Assembly: GCA_038116945.1 (NCBI GenBank)
Contig: JAYOEY010000011.1
Span: forward strand, 54,545 to 118,544
Length of the DNA stretch: 64,000 nucleotides
Direction: 5' to 3'
Source: JAYOEY01 sp038116945
GTDB taxonomy: Bacteria; Pseudomonadota; Alphaproteobacteria; MPNO01; UBA2964
Shown here: piece after piece, positions 51,909 to 60,749 of the stretch
Position numbering within the stretch: the first letter of the stretch is position 1
Layout: every line of letters begins with the position of its first letter
Notes under the pieces: generated by a model
What the model was told of the DNA's origin: nothing
Database searches by the model: none
What the model saw: only the letters and a program-made list of their open reading frames with translations
Translations under genes and position numbers: made by a program

Positions 51909-52970
51909 CTATTTCCAGCCAAGAACCTGTTTCGCCTTGGCGACGAGCGGCTTCGGCGTTGCGACGATCTCCTGTGCGAAACCGTTGAGCCATTCGCAGG
52001 TCTTGGGTTCGATGATCAGCTTGCGTTTCCTGGCTTCTTCGAGAAACGCCTTGTCGGCCATGGTGGCGTCGAATGCCCGGCACAGCGCCTTGACGCGGGC
52101 CTTCGGCACTTCCGGCGGAACCGAGAAATTGCGGCCCACCGCGGCGTCGGACGCCAGCAGCTTCAGGATCGCGCGTTCCTCGTCGTTCTTGGCGAGGTCG
52201 AGCAGAAGCGGCGCCGGCTGGCCGTAGCCGTTCTTGATGTCGGTCGCCTTTTCCGTGCCGGACTGGGCGATGGCGATGACCTTGCCGGTATTGACCAGGC
52301 GGGCGCCCGCCGCGATCCAGCTCGACCACGCGCCGGCGCGGCCGGTGACCTCGCCCTGTTCAAGCGCCTTGTTGATGTCGGCGGTGCCGGGATAGCCCGC
52401 GATCACCTTGACGTTGAGCCCCAGCAGGTTGCGCATCACGGTCGGCACGATGTAATTCGACTGGCTCTTGCCCGACGATCCGAACACGATCGGCGATTTG
52501 GCTTTCTGCGCGTCTTCCAGGCTTTTGACCTTGGTCGTGTGCCACACCATCGTGACGTACTGCATCGAGGCGGCGCGGCCGATATAGTTGAGCTTCGAGA
52601 CGTCGTATTTCACGCCGCTGCGCAGAAGCTGGAACGCCGGCAGCATGTTCGACAGCTTGGCGATCTTGGCCCCGTCGCGCGTTGCCACGTTGTAGAAATA
52701 CTGGGCCGCTTTCTGGCCGCCCGCGCCCGGCATGAACTGCATGATGAAGGCGGGCTGGCCGGGAATGTGCTTGACCAGATGTTTCATCACGGTTCGGGCA
52801 TAGACGTCATAACCGCCGCCCGGACCCGCGCCCAGTACGGCCGTCACGACATTGTCCTTGTAGAAGCCGGCGACGTCGTCGGCTGCGGCTGCGCCGGTCG
52901 GCGCGCCAAGCGCCATGGCGACGGCGCCTGCCGCTATCACGCCGGCCGGACGGAGTTTTCTGTCTGTCAT
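51909..52970 (-). CDS. Bug/TctC-family substrate-binding protein
   Basis: A 353-residue exported protein; signal peptide LRPAGVIAAGAVAMALGAPT. Bug motifs: FYKDNVVTAVLGAGPGGGYD near residue 35, QFMPGAGGQKAAQYFYN near residue 78, GSSGKSQSNYIVPTVMRNLL near residue 158. It is closer in its KDN..GxGPGGGYD opening to the 432 gene than to the tandem pair. It lies between the bicupin and the short exported protein on the minus strand and no permease follows. Ligand unknown. Confidence 0.87.
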   Translation of the reverse strand: MTDRKLRPAGVIAAGAVAMALGAPTGAAAADDVAGFYKDNVVTAVLGAGPGGGYDVYARTVMKHLVKHIPGQPAFIMQFMPGAGGQKAAQYFYNVATRDGAKIAKLSNMLPAFQLLRSGVKYDVSKLNYIGRAASMQYVTMVWHTTKVKSLEDAQKAKSPIVFGSSGKSQSNYIVPTVMRNLLGLNVKVIAGYPGTADINKALEQGEVTGRAGAWSSWIAAGARLVNTGKVIAIAQSGTEKATDIKNGYGQPAPLLLDLAKNDEERAILKLLASDAAVGRNFSVPPEVPKARVKALCRAFDATMADKAFLEEARKRKLIIEPKTCEWLNGFAQEIVATPKPLVAKAKQVLGWK

Positions 52971-53059
52971 GATTTTCTCCCTGTTTCTCGGCTCCCCTGC
53001 TCCGGGGAAGCCGAAAGCCTAACAGCCGTAGGGGATTGAGGCTAGGGGAACGCGCGCCC

Positions 53060-54256
53060 TTAAATCGCCGGGCCGATCGACTGGGGCGTATAGATCGCGC
53101 CGGTCAGCTCTTCCTCCGGGATTGCGAGGATGGCGGCCTCGTCGAAGACGTCGCCCATCTGGGATTTCACGCCGTTCTGGGCGATGGCGTCGAGCCATTT
53201 GCGGTGGATGCGCGGGTCCTGATCCTCGTACTCCACCTGCCTTCCGCCGTTCTGGATCGAGGTCGCGCCGCCGCCTTCGGCGCTGACGCGCCTGAGCGCG
53301 ATGAACGGGTACCGGCGGCTGCCCATCGAACAGGCGAGATAGCGCGCCGGCTTGTCGCCGGTGTTGAAATGCTGGTGGAACATCCAGAAGGGCGGTGTGT
53401 ACATGAAGCCGTGCTCCCAGGGGAATTCGTGGAATTCCTGGTCGCCCTCGTACCACAGCAGCGTATAGCCGATCCCGTCCACCGCATGGACGTGCGTGCC
53501 GGCGGCATGCCGGTGGGCCTTCTTGTAGCGGCCGCGCGGAATTTCCGACGAGTGGGCGTGCATCGTCGAATCGGCGAGGATAAAGGACACGTTGAGCGAT
53601 CCCTTGCCGCGCGCCTCGAGCTCGTAGAGCTTGAACGAGGTCAGGTCGTTCACGAAATTGGTTTCCCACAGATTGACCGGCGCGACGTTGGAACCACGGT
53701 CGACCTTGAGATGCTGGCCCTCGCCCTCGAAATGGGCGTCGTCGCCCATCCGCTCCGGGAAGGCGAACGGGTTGTCGAACACGAACTCGAGATTGTGATA
53801 GAGGTTGATCACCAGCGGCGCGTCGTTGGTGCAGGACAGCCGCGCCGGTTCCTGGCCCGAGCCGTTGAAAATCCGGTATTCGCAGTTGAGCGGCACGGTA
53901 AACAGCGCCTTTGGCCCCCATTCGAAGGTCCGTTGCGTGCCGTCGGGCGACGTCACGGTCGTCGAGCCGTATCCCGACAGCACGTAGAAAAACGCCTCGT
54001 AGATGTGCTTGACGGGGCACGTGCTGCCGCCCTCCGGCACCTCGATCACGTAGTTCGCCATGAAGTCGCCGCGCCCGTGCGTATGGGCGAAACAGCCGCG
54101 CGCCTCGTACCGGTCCCACGGCCCGGTTTCGAGCGCCAGCAGATTATGGCCGAAATCGAGATGGACCGGGATGCCCTCGCCGTTGGCCCAGTTCAGATAG
54201 GGATCGACCAGAAAGCGCGTGCTGAGATCGATTTCGTCCTGTTCCGTGTCGTCCAA
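53060..54256 (-). CDS. Bicupin protein (double cupin fold)
   Basis: 398 residues from a TTG start with GGAG 8 bases upstream. Two cupin-like beta barrels: N-terminal (~60-180; HTHGRGDF, EAFFYVLSGYGSTTVTS) and C-terminal (~250-370; KKAHRHAAGTHVHAVDGIGY, HEFPWEHG). His clusters could bind iron or zinc. The family is related to gentisate 1,2-dioxygenase-like and uncharacterised bicupins. It sits between an FAD oxidase and a Bug protein in one minus-strand unit. A ring-cleaving or isomerising enzyme is plausible; not proven. Confidence 0.78.
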   Translation of the reverse strand: MDDTEQDEIDLSTRFLVDPYLNWANGEGIPVHLDFGHNLLALETGPWDRYEARGCFAHTHGRGDFMANYVIEVPEGGSTCPVKHIYEAFFYVLSGYGSTTVTSPDGTQRTFEWGPKALFTVPLNCEYRIFNGSGQEPARLSCTNDAPLVINLYHNLEFVFDNPFAFPERMGDDAHFEGEGQHLKVDRGSNVAPVNLWETNFVNDLTSFKLYELEARGKGSLNVSFILADSTMHAHSSEIPRGRYKKAHRHAAGTHVHAVDGIGYTLLWYEGDQEFHEFPWEHGFMYTPPFWMFHQHFNTGDKPARYLACSMGSRRYPFIALRRVSAEGGGATSIQNGGRQVEYEDQDPRIHRKWLDAIAQNGVKSQMGDVFDEAAILAIPEEELTGAIYTPQSIGPAI

Positions 54257-54319
54257 AGTATCGGCTCCTTGAAATTCCGTACCGCCTTTGAACCATGAAA
54301 CGCAGGAGACGGGAAGGCG

Positions 54320-55573
54320 TCACAGCCTGAACCGATCCGGGCGGAACGGCGTTGCGTCGATTGTCGGCGGCTCGCCATGCATCAGATCGGCCAGCAGTCT
54401 CGCGCTGCCGGTCGAGCCGCCCAGGCCGCTATGGCCGTGGCCGAAATCGAACCACAGCCCGTCATGACGCGGCGCCCGGCCGATCACCGGCAGGGAATCC
54501 ACCATCGACGGGCGGCGCCCCATCCAGGGCTCGGCCTCGACGATCGCGCCGAAATCGGCGGTCTGCCGGGCAGAGGCGACGGCGGCGAGAATCTGGCGGT
54601 CGTTCTTCGGCGCGTCCCGGTCGGCGAGCTCTACCCCCGAGGTTACGCGAATGCCCTGATCCTGCGGCGTCATGACGTAACCGCGCTCGACATCGTGAAT
54701 GGCCCGTCGCAGCGGCGGTCCGTCGCCCGGTTCCATATGCAGGTGATAGCCGCGTTCCCACGCCATCGGGATGCGATAGCCGAGCCGGCCCGCGACCTCG
54801 CGCGACCAGGGGCCGGCGGCGAGGACGGCGATCTCCGCCTGCAGGGAGCCGCCGCCGGTAAAATCGATCCGCCAGCCGTCCCCGTTCGGCGTCAGGTTTC
54901 GGACCTCGTGCCGCGACAATGTTCCGCCGGCCGTCGTAAAGAGATTCAGATAGGCGTCGCACAGCTTCGCCGGGCTCGAAACGCTGCAGCAGGAATCCAG
55001 CAGGATGCCCGCATGGAAGACCGGCTTCAGGCGCGGTTCGATCCGGCGCAGTTCCTCCGCATCGTAATGCGTCAGGCTGACCCCGTTCTTTTTCAGCAGC
55101 GCCAGCTCAGCCCCGTAGGCGGCGAGCCCGGCCGGGCTGCGGAACGCCTTGAGCCAGCCCGTGGGACGCAGCAGGTCGTTCGCCCCGGCGTCCGCGATCA
55201 GCCTCTTGTGGATGTCGAGCGAGACGGTTTGCAGCGCGCGCAGCGACTTTCCCGCATGGTCCGAATGGGCGTCCGTGCAATGCGCCAGAAAGCGCAGCAC
55301 CCAGGGCAGTCGCCTGGCGACGAAGAGAGGGTCGTAGCGCAGCGCGTCGCTTTTTCCGGCGATAAAGCGCGGCAGCTTTCGCAGCAGCCCGGGATTGTTG
55401 GAAATCACGATGGAGGCGTCCGACAGGACGCCGGTATTGCCGTAGGAGGTTTCCCGACCCGGCTCGCCGCGTTCGATCAGCGTCACGCCGTGGCCGCGCC
55501 GCTGCAGCTCCAGCGCCGCCGTTATGCCGACGATGCCGCCGCCGATGACGGCAATGGTTCTGTTCGGTTCCAT
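54320..55573 (-). CDS. FAD-dependent oxidoreductase (D-amino-acid dehydrogenase DadA-like)
   Basis: 417 residues from ATG 55573. The dinucleotide motif TIAVIGGGIVGITAALELQR is at residues ~5-24. PWSREVAGRLGYRIPMAWERG near residue 300 and LWFDFGHGHSGLGGSTGSAR near residue 375 follow the DadA/DAO fold. The longer frame upstream (to 55873) covers the promoter of the divergent amidohydrolase. The family oxidises amines or D-amino acids. Substrate is open; with the bicupin and Bug protein behind it in the same direction, it suits oxidation of an imported amine or amino acid. Confidence 0.85.
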   Translation of the reverse strand: MEPNRTIAVIGGGIVGITAALELQRRGHGVTLIERGEPGRETSYGNTGVLSDASIVISNNPGLLRKLPRFIAGKSDALRYDPLFVARRLPWVLRFLAHCTDAHSDHAGKSLRALQTVSLDIHKRLIADAGANDLLRPTGWLKAFRSPAGLAAYGAELALLKKNGVSLTHYDAEELRRIEPRLKPVFHAGILLDSCCSVSSPAKLCDAYLNLFTTAGGTLSRHEVRNLTPNGDGWRIDFTGGGSLQAEIAVLAAGPWSREVAGRLGYRIPMAWERGYHLHMEPGDGPPLRRAIHDVERGYVMTPQDQGIRVTSGVELADRDAPKNDRQILAAVASARQTADFGAIVEAEPWMGRRPSMVDSLPVIGRAPRHDGLWFDFGHGHSGLGGSTGSARLLADLMHGEPPTIDATPFRPDRFRL

Positions 55574-55676
55574 GACAAAACTATGCGCGGTTCGTCCTGA
55601 ATCGAACAGGGGGTCGGGTTGTCGCGGAGCGATTTCTCGGGCAGCGTTGGAAAACTGACCAGAAACGGAAAGAACC

Positions 55677-57218
55677 ATGCCAGCGATAAAAGGAAACCTG
55701 ATGATCCGCGGCGCGCGGGTAATGATGCCGGACGCCGACCCGCACAAGCCGCCGCGCCGCGACATCGTCATCGAAAACGGCGTCATCGACCGCATCGGCA
55801 ACGGGCTTTCGGCCGGGCCGGGGGTGGAGATCATCGACGCCTCGGCCATGCTGGCGATCCCCGGTTTCGTCAACGCGCACTACCATTCTCACGATACGCT
55901 GGCCAAGGGCACGATGGAGGAAACGCCGCTGGAAACCTGGCGGCTGCTGGCCCTGCCGCCGGGCTATCCCAAACGCAGTCGGGAGGAAATCCGGGCGCGG
56001 ACCCTGCTCGGCGCGCTCGAATGTTTGCGTTCCGGCATGACCACCGTGCAGGACATGGTGACCCTGTACCCGTTCGACCCCGAACATCTCGAAGCCGTCA
56101 TCGAGGCGTATGAGGAGATCGGCATCCGCGCCGTGGTGGCGTTGCAGTATGGCGATATCAAGGGCATCGACACGATCCCGTTCTGGCGCGAGGTCTTCCC
56201 GGAGGAGATGCACAAACATCTCACCACCGCAGCCGAACCCGACGCGCGCTACGACCAGCTCGGCCATTTCATCGAGAAATATGTCGAGACCGGCGCGACG
56301 TCCGACCGCATCACCTGGGCGCTGGGCCCGTCTGCGCCGGAACGATGTTCGCCCGAACTGATCGCGCGGACGGTGGAGCTGTCGGCGAAATACGACCTGC
56401 CGATTTTCTCGCACATTTACGAGTCCAAGGGCATGGCGCTGCAGGCCAGGCTCGAATATCCGCAGCATGGCGGTTCGCTGATCCGCCGGCTCAAGGAGGA
56501 GGGGCTGCTCGGCCCGCGCCTCAACCTGGCGCATAGCGTCTGGCTGCTGCAGGAAGAGATCGATCTGCTGGGCGAGACCGGCACCAATGTCGTCATCAAC
56601 CCGCTCAGCAACCTGAAGCTTAAGAGCGGCATCCCGCCGATCCGCGCACTGGAGGATGCCGGGGTCAGTCTCGGGTTGGGCTGCGACAACTGTTCCTGTT
56701 CGGACGCGCAGAACATGTTCCAGGCGATGAAGCTGTTCTGCCTGATGACGGCGATCAGCCACAAGGAAGCCGGCCCCGCCCAGGCGCCGCAGGCGCTCGC
56801 CGCCGCCACGGCGGGCGGCGCACGGGCCGTCAACATGGCCGACGAGATCGGCGCGATCGAGATCGGCAGAAAGGCCGATATCGTGCTGCTGGACCTCAAC
56901 GATCCGTCCTACGTGCCGCTCAACAGCGCGACGCGGCAGGTGGTCTATACCGAGGGCGGGCGCGGCGTGCGCGCCGTGATCGTCGACGGGAACGTGATCA
57001 TCAAGGACGGCAAGCTGCAGACCATGAACGAACGCGACCTGCTGTACGAGATCGCCGACGTGATTCCCGGCTTCCAGAAGGATTTCGCCGAGATCGAGGA
57101 ACGGGTGGAGGGCTTAAAGCCCTATCTGGCGGAAGCCCACCGCCGCATCTGGGCCGAAGACACCGGCGGCGACCGCCTGTTCAAGGACCCGCTGCACTGG
57201 GGCGAAGGGCGGTTTTGA
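55677..57218 (+). CDS. Amidohydrolase (cytosine deaminase / chlorohydrolase type)
   Basis: A 513-residue TIM-barrel enzyme of the ATZ/TRZ-type family. Metal ligands are HYHSHD near residue 70, HIYE (~250), LAHS (~285) and the Asp in LGLGCDNCSCSD (~340). The composite domain closes with ADIVLLDLNDPSYVPL and VIVDGNVIIKDGK. It probably deaminates or dechlorinates an N-heterocycle or amide. It diverges from the FAD oxidase with 103 bp between starts, so a shared regulatory region is likely. Exact substrate not identifiable. Confidence 0.84.
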   Translation: MPAIKGNLMIRGARVMMPDADPHKPPRRDIVIENGVIDRIGNGLSAGPGVEIIDASAMLAIPGFVNAHYHSHDTLAKGTMEETPLETWRLLALPPGYPKRSREEIRARTLLGALECLRSGMTTVQDMVTLYPFDPEHLEAVIEAYEEIGIRAVVALQYGDIKGIDTIPFWREVFPEEMHKHLTTAAEPDARYDQLGHFIEKYVETGATSDRITWALGPSAPERCSPELIARTVELSAKYDLPIFSHIYESKGMALQARLEYPQHGGSLIRRLKEEGLLGPRLNLAHSVWLLQEEIDLLGETGTNVVINPLSNLKLKSGIPPIRALEDAGVSLGLGCDNCSCSDAQNMFQAMKLFCLMTAISHKEAGPAQAPQALAAATAGGARAVNMADEIGAIEIGRKADIVLLDLNDPSYVPLNSATRQVVYTEGGRGVRAVIVDGNVIIKDGKLQTMNERDLLYEIADVIPGFQKDFAEIEERVEGLKPYLAEAHRRIWAEDTGGDRLFKDPLHWGEGRF

Positions 57219-57260
57219 TTTCGAAACGACCGGGTTCTACACACCGAACTTACCACCGTA

Positions 57261-57370
57261 TTCTCGTCACCCTCGGGCTCGACCCGAGGGTCCATAAGCC
57301 GGTTCCGCCTGCACCGTTGCTGGATTCTCGGCCATGGGCGGGAAGCGCACTTGGGCCCAAGAATGACATG
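57261..57370. repeat. Palindromic repeat element (left of AT-rich patch)
   Basis: Perfect 9-bp stem ACCCTCGGG/CCCGAGGGT (57269-57277 with 57283-57291) and, 60 bases on, the 12-bp palindrome CTTGGGCCCAAG (57350-57361), followed by GAATGACA. The layout recalls dispersed palindromic elements of alphaproteobacterial genomes. It lies in the ~310-bp gap after the amidohydrolase. Confidence 0.5.
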
Positions 57371-57527
57371 TGAGTGTGGTGTCGAGGCTACGGCGTTTCG
57401 ACCTTCCGCCCGTCGAATATCTTTCCGCGCAGCTCCTGGATCAATAGCCCGGCGTGAAATTGTTTCCGGAATAGGTTACAACAGTTTCGATTCCTTTATC
57501 CATTTCTCCTCTGAATGGATTAAATGG

Positions 57528-58169
57528 TCATATTTTTAAATTATTATTGTTTATAAACCAAAAAATTATCCATATAATCCCAAAAAAGAAAAAGTTATTC
57601 ACTGAAACCATCAACAATATATGTAAATACATAAACAAAAAAGAATATGCCTCATTTCCCCACGCCAAGCCCGGCATTTCCATAAAAAAGAAATATCCAA
57701 AATAAGGCAATACAAAAATAAAAAATCCCATAAATGCGACTTTAATCATTTTTTTCTTTTTCTGTGGTTTGATTTTAAACATTTCCATGTTTTTATTGTT
57801 TTTGTAATATTCTTCGGCATCTTTAAGCTGAAAATATAAAAAACAAAAGCTCGTAATAACCAGTACTCCATAAAAATAAATTCTTACATCGGACATGACA
57901 TGCATGCCGTGTGGCGACCAAATTTCTGCATCTGCCCTCCATACCGGAAACAGATACATGAATTTCCTTGTTATCCATGAGCTAAAATTTAGAATTTGTG
58001 CCAGAGCATCCTTGTTTGTTAAATATAAGATGGCGATTATGGACAGGTATAAATACATAAACAGATAATACAAAATAAAGCGACCAACTACCGAATTTAA
58101 TACGTATGTATTATAATAAGTGTGCGCACGATCTGTCACTTCTTTCGAAAAAAAAGGCCTCTTCCGCAT
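57528..58169 (-). CDS. Multi-helix membrane protein of unknown function
   Basis: 213 residues, extraordinarily AT-rich DNA (57541-57600 has 11 G+C in 60). Helices are visible at ~26-50 (FILYYLFMYLYLSIIAILYL), ~93-113 (IYFYGVLVITSFCFLYF), ~141-161 and ~175-205. A basic cytoplasmic stretch KPQKKKKM lies between helices 2 and 3. No family recognised. Start ATG 58169 lies within the upstream membrane-protein gene, which overlaps it by 59 bp, so the two are probably cotranslated. The composition differs strongly from the host and suggests acquisition. Confidence 0.65.
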   Translation of the reverse strand: MRKRPFFSKEVTDRAHTYYNTYVLNSVVGRFILYYLFMYLYLSIIAILYLTNKDALAQILNFSSWITRKFMYLFPVWRADAEIWSPHGMHVMSDVRIYFYGVLVITSFCFLYFQLKDAEEYYKNNKNMEMFKIKPQKKKKMIKVAFMGFFIFVLPYFGYFFFMEMPGLAWGNEAYSFLFMYLHILLMVSVNNFFFFGIIWIIFWFINNNNLKI

Positions 58170-58386
58170 CGCGCGACAACGGAAGTATGAACAGGTCTGC
58201 TACCGGGTGCCGGCGCGACCACTGCGTAATAATCGCATTAATAAGGAAGAAGAAAGGAGGCAGGAGTGCCCAGGGTAGCATAGGAGGACGTATGCTGAAA
58301 TTAATTAGGAAATAAACGCTCGTAGCGATAAGGCATAATCCGAAGACCGAAAACCGGAGATAAGTCGCTATACGTTGCCGGTTCAC
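58111..58386 (-). CDS. Small two-helix membrane protein of unknown function
   Basis: 91 residues from a GTG start. Two hydrophobic spans: FSVFGLCLIATSVYFLINF and MLPWALLPPFFFLINAIIT, then a charged C-terminus (RDAEEAFFFERSDRS). Its 3' end overlaps the larger membrane-protein gene by 59 bases in a different frame. Composition is intermediate. A plausible reading is that the pair forms one membrane complex; nothing links it to a named family. The short size leaves some doubt about coding status. Confidence 0.5.
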   Translation of the reverse strand: MNRQRIATYLRFSVFGLCLIATSVYFLINFSIRPPMLPWALLPPFFFLINAIITQWSRRHPVADLFILPLSRDAEEAFFFERSDRSCAHLL

Positions 58387-58447
58387 CTCAACACTCCATT
58401 ACCGCAAGGCCCGTGGGTGTCGGGCATTGGGCGCTTGTGATAGCCGC

Positions 58448-58545
58448 GTGCTTCGAGACGGTCCTGCGGACCTCCTCAGCATGAGGCCTATGGAATAGTA
58501 TTACTTACTAAGAGAACGACTGAAAGGCCGTCTCGAAGGATTGGG
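58448..58545. repeat. Palindromic repeat element (right of AT-rich patch)
   Basis: Outer perfect 11-bp inverted repeat CTTCGAGACGG (58451-58461) and CCGTCTCGAAG (58528-58538), enclosing CCTCA/TGAGG (58474-58486). Resembles the CTTCGAGACGG..CCTCAGxATGAGG dispersed repeats seen in many alphaproteobacteria (recollection). Lies in the 169-bp gap before hepT. Confidence 0.55.
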
Positions 58546-58555
58546 TACTTGCGGA

Positions 58556-58897
58556 CTAGTATTCGGAAATCAGCGAGTCCAGCGTGTCGCGGAGCGTCGG
58601 CAAATGGGTCGTCACCGCGCTCCAGACCTGTTCGTGGTCAACGACTGCATAACCATGCACGAGAATGTTTCTGAAGGCGACGATGCGCTGGCAATCCGGA
58701 ATTCGTTCGGCCAAGGCTGCATCAAGCCGGGTGAGCTGGGCAAATGCTTCCCCGATGATCATGAATTGCCTTTCGACCGCCGACCGTAGCAGATGATCGG
58801 ATTGGAAATCGTCGAAAGATCGATTTTCGCAAAATTCGCAAATCGCGTTTGCCGCCTCCAAAGCGTCGGACAGGAAAGCGCGCGGGTCACGCGCCAT
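58556..58897 (-). CDS. hepT: HepT-family toxin (DUF86, HEPN RNase)
   Basis: A 113-residue all-helical HEPN protein. The RNase motif R-x4-H-x-Y is RNILVHGY: Arg76, His81 and Tyr83. Known HepT toxins are inactivated when the paired nucleotidyltransferase adds AMP to that Tyr. The start overlaps the mntA stop by 11 bases, so the antitoxin is translated first and the pair is coupled. Everything needed for activity is present. Confidence 0.9.
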   Translation of the reverse strand: MARDPRAFLSDALEAANAICEFCENRSFDDFQSDHLLRSAVERQFMIIGEAFAQLTRLDAALAERIPDCQRIVAFRNILVHGYAVVDHEQVWSAVTTHLPTLRDTLDSLISEY

Positions 58898-59198
58898 AGA
58901 CCGGCTCGCGGCTGTATTCGATATCGTCTCGGATGAAGGGATTCCGCAGCGCTTTTTTGACGATGAGGTCTACAGGCCGGTCGAGCAGTGCTTCGAGCCC
59001 TTCCTTCAAATTGAAATAGGCATCGAACGCATCCGCCCGATAGCCAGGGTCGAATTCCACGAGGAAGTCCACATCGCTCCGTGCCTGGTCGAAATCGGAT
59101 TCGCGCAACGCAGAGCCAAACAGGTCAAGTTGTCGTACGTGGCACCGTTGGCAAAGTGCGGCGATGTCCTGCTTTCGCTTTTTGATAAGATCGATCAT
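58887..59198 (-). CDS. mntA: MntA-type antitoxin nucleotidyltransferase
   Basis: A 103-residue minimal nucleotidyltransferase. The signature GSALRESDFDQARSDVDFLV gives Gly28-Ser29 and the catalytic pair Asp42/Asp44. It is expected to use ATP to adenylylate HepT Tyr and neutralise it. A GGAG site precedes the ATG. It lies upstream of and overlaps hepT, the canonical order. The pair sits beside an AT-rich patch and a palindromic repeat, a setting typical of mobile defence or stabilisation genes. Confidence 0.9.
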   Translation of the reverse strand: MIDLIKKRKQDIAALCQRCHVRQLDLFGSALRESDFDQARSDVDFLVEFDPGYRADAFDAYFNLKEGLEALLDRPVDLIVKKALRNPFIRDDIEYSREPVYGA

Positions 59199-59239
59199 GG
59201 CGAATCTCCGCCCGGATTATAGCGGAAACGGAGTTTTGT

Positions 59240-60640
59240 TTAATCCAGATAATCTTCCAGCCTTATCCGGTCCCACAGCTCCTTTGGCGGGCGGATGCGT
59301 TCTTCGAACGGCAATGTTGCCGGTCTTGTCGCGTCGATGATCATCTTGGTGTTCATCGGGCCGTGCTGGGTGCGGATTTCGCCATAGCTTGACGGGTTGA
59401 GGTGGGATCCCATCGCGTCGGGGATGACGACCAGATCGCGGTCGGCTTCGAAGGTCGTGGCGATGGCCCACAGCACGCGCTGTTCGTCGTAGATGTCGAT
59501 GTCGTCATCGACCACCACGGCGATCTTGAGGTTCGGATTGGCGGTGATGGCGGCGAGCCCGGCGGATTTTCCCTGTCCGGCCACGCTCTTCTTGATTGAG
59601 ACGTATGTCGTGAAGCGGCAGGCGCCCGAGACTGGTACATAGACCGCCTGCACTGACGGCACCAGCCGCCGCACGCTGTCATAGACCGCGCTTTCGAGCG
59701 ACAGCGCGTTGGCGAGGTTGTGTTCCGGGTGGGCCGGGTCGAGATCGTGATAGATGGCGTCCGAGCGCATGGTGATGGCGGTCACCTGCATCAGCCCGAC
59801 CGGGTCCTTGGCCGGTCCGTAGAAACCGGTGAACTCGGCGAACGGGCCGTCGGCGGTCTCATCCGCCGGGTCGAGATAGCCCTCGATGGCGATCTCGGCA
59901 AAGGCGGGAACGGGCAAATCGACGGTCTCGGCGTCGGTGACCTCCAGCGCCTCGCCCATCAGCCCGCCCATCAGATCGAGCTCGCTGCTGTCGATGCCGC
60001 CCTCGCCAAGCGCGCCGAGCAGCGCCGCCGGATGGTGGCCGATGAACAGCACCGCCTCCATGCGCTTTTTCAGCTCCTTGCAGCGGCGATAGATATAGGC
60101 CGCGTGATGGGCGGGGTTGAACATGCAGCCGAGCCGGTCCTTGCCCTTCACCTCATGCCGGTACATGCCGGCATTGAGCACGCCGCTGTCGGGGTCGCGC
60201 AGCACCAGCACGCCGACCGTGATGTATTTGCCGGAATCCCGTTCGGCATGGTGGGTGATCGGCAACCTGCCGAGATCGATATCGTCGCCGGTCAGGACGA
60301 CCTGCTTCACAGGCGCGTCCGCCGCGGGGATCGAAACCGGTGGCCTGGGCGCAGCGGCGCGTTCGCGAAAACGATGCAGGATGGCGCTTTTGGGCTCGCC
60401 CGGATCGACGCCGAGCGCGAGCCCGAGAAGCTCGTAGCTGCCGAGCGCGCTGGTCACCAGCGGCAATTCGCTGCCCCTGATGTTGTCCATGCGGATCACG
60501 GGGTAGCGCCCGTCGGCCGCCAGCTTCTGCTGGATCACGCAGGTTTCCAGCACCGGGTCGAGTTCCTTCGACACGCTGACGAAATAATCCGGTCCGGCCT
60601 GGCGGGCCTCGCCGAGAAAGCTTCTGAGGTCTTTGTTCAT
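59240..60640 (-). CDS. UbiD family decarboxylase
   Basis: 466 residues from ATG 60640 behind GGAGGAGAG. Family landmarks: RMDNIRGSELPLVTSALGS near residue 55, DLGRLPITHHAERDSGKYIT near residue 125, GMYRHEVKGKDRLGCMFNPA near residue 160, ADGPFAEFTGFYGP near residue 265 (the Glu-rich catalytic loop) and VVVDDDIDIYDEQRVLWAI near residue 390. UbiD enzymes use prenylated FMN to (de)carboxylate aromatic or unsaturated acids; a UbiX partner is not in the window. Substrate unknown. It diverges from an LLM flavoprotein. Confidence 0.9.
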   Translation of the reverse strand: MNKDLRSFLGEARQAGPDYFVSVSKELDPVLETCVIQQKLAADGRYPVIRMDNIRGSELPLVTSALGSYELLGLALGVDPGEPKSAILHRFRERAAAPRPPVSIPAADAPVKQVVLTGDDIDLGRLPITHHAERDSGKYITVGVLVLRDPDSGVLNAGMYRHEVKGKDRLGCMFNPAHHAAYIYRRCKELKKRMEAVLFIGHHPAALLGALGEGGIDSSELDLMGGLMGEALEVTDAETVDLPVPAFAEIAIEGYLDPADETADGPFAEFTGFYGPAKDPVGLMQVTAITMRSDAIYHDLDPAHPEHNLANALSLESAVYDSVRRLVPSVQAVYVPVSGACRFTTYVSIKKSVAGQGKSAGLAAITANPNLKIAVVVDDDIDIYDEQRVLWAIATTFEADRDLVVIPDAMGSHLNPSSYGEIRTQHGPMNTKMIIDATRPATLPFEERIRPPKELWDRIRLEDYLD

Positions 60641-60749
60641 CGGTCTCTCCTCCGGCGGGCAGTCTACTTTGCTTTGGCTGCCGGTCCACACCCTTGCCGG
60701 GAGGATCAAAAACGGTAGATTGCTTCGAACCGGCAGGGAGGAAAACAGG

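Noticed and set aside
57351..57539. 62-codon plus frame in the repeat region
   Set aside because: Overlaps a palindromic element and the antisense membrane-protein gene; no ribosome site.
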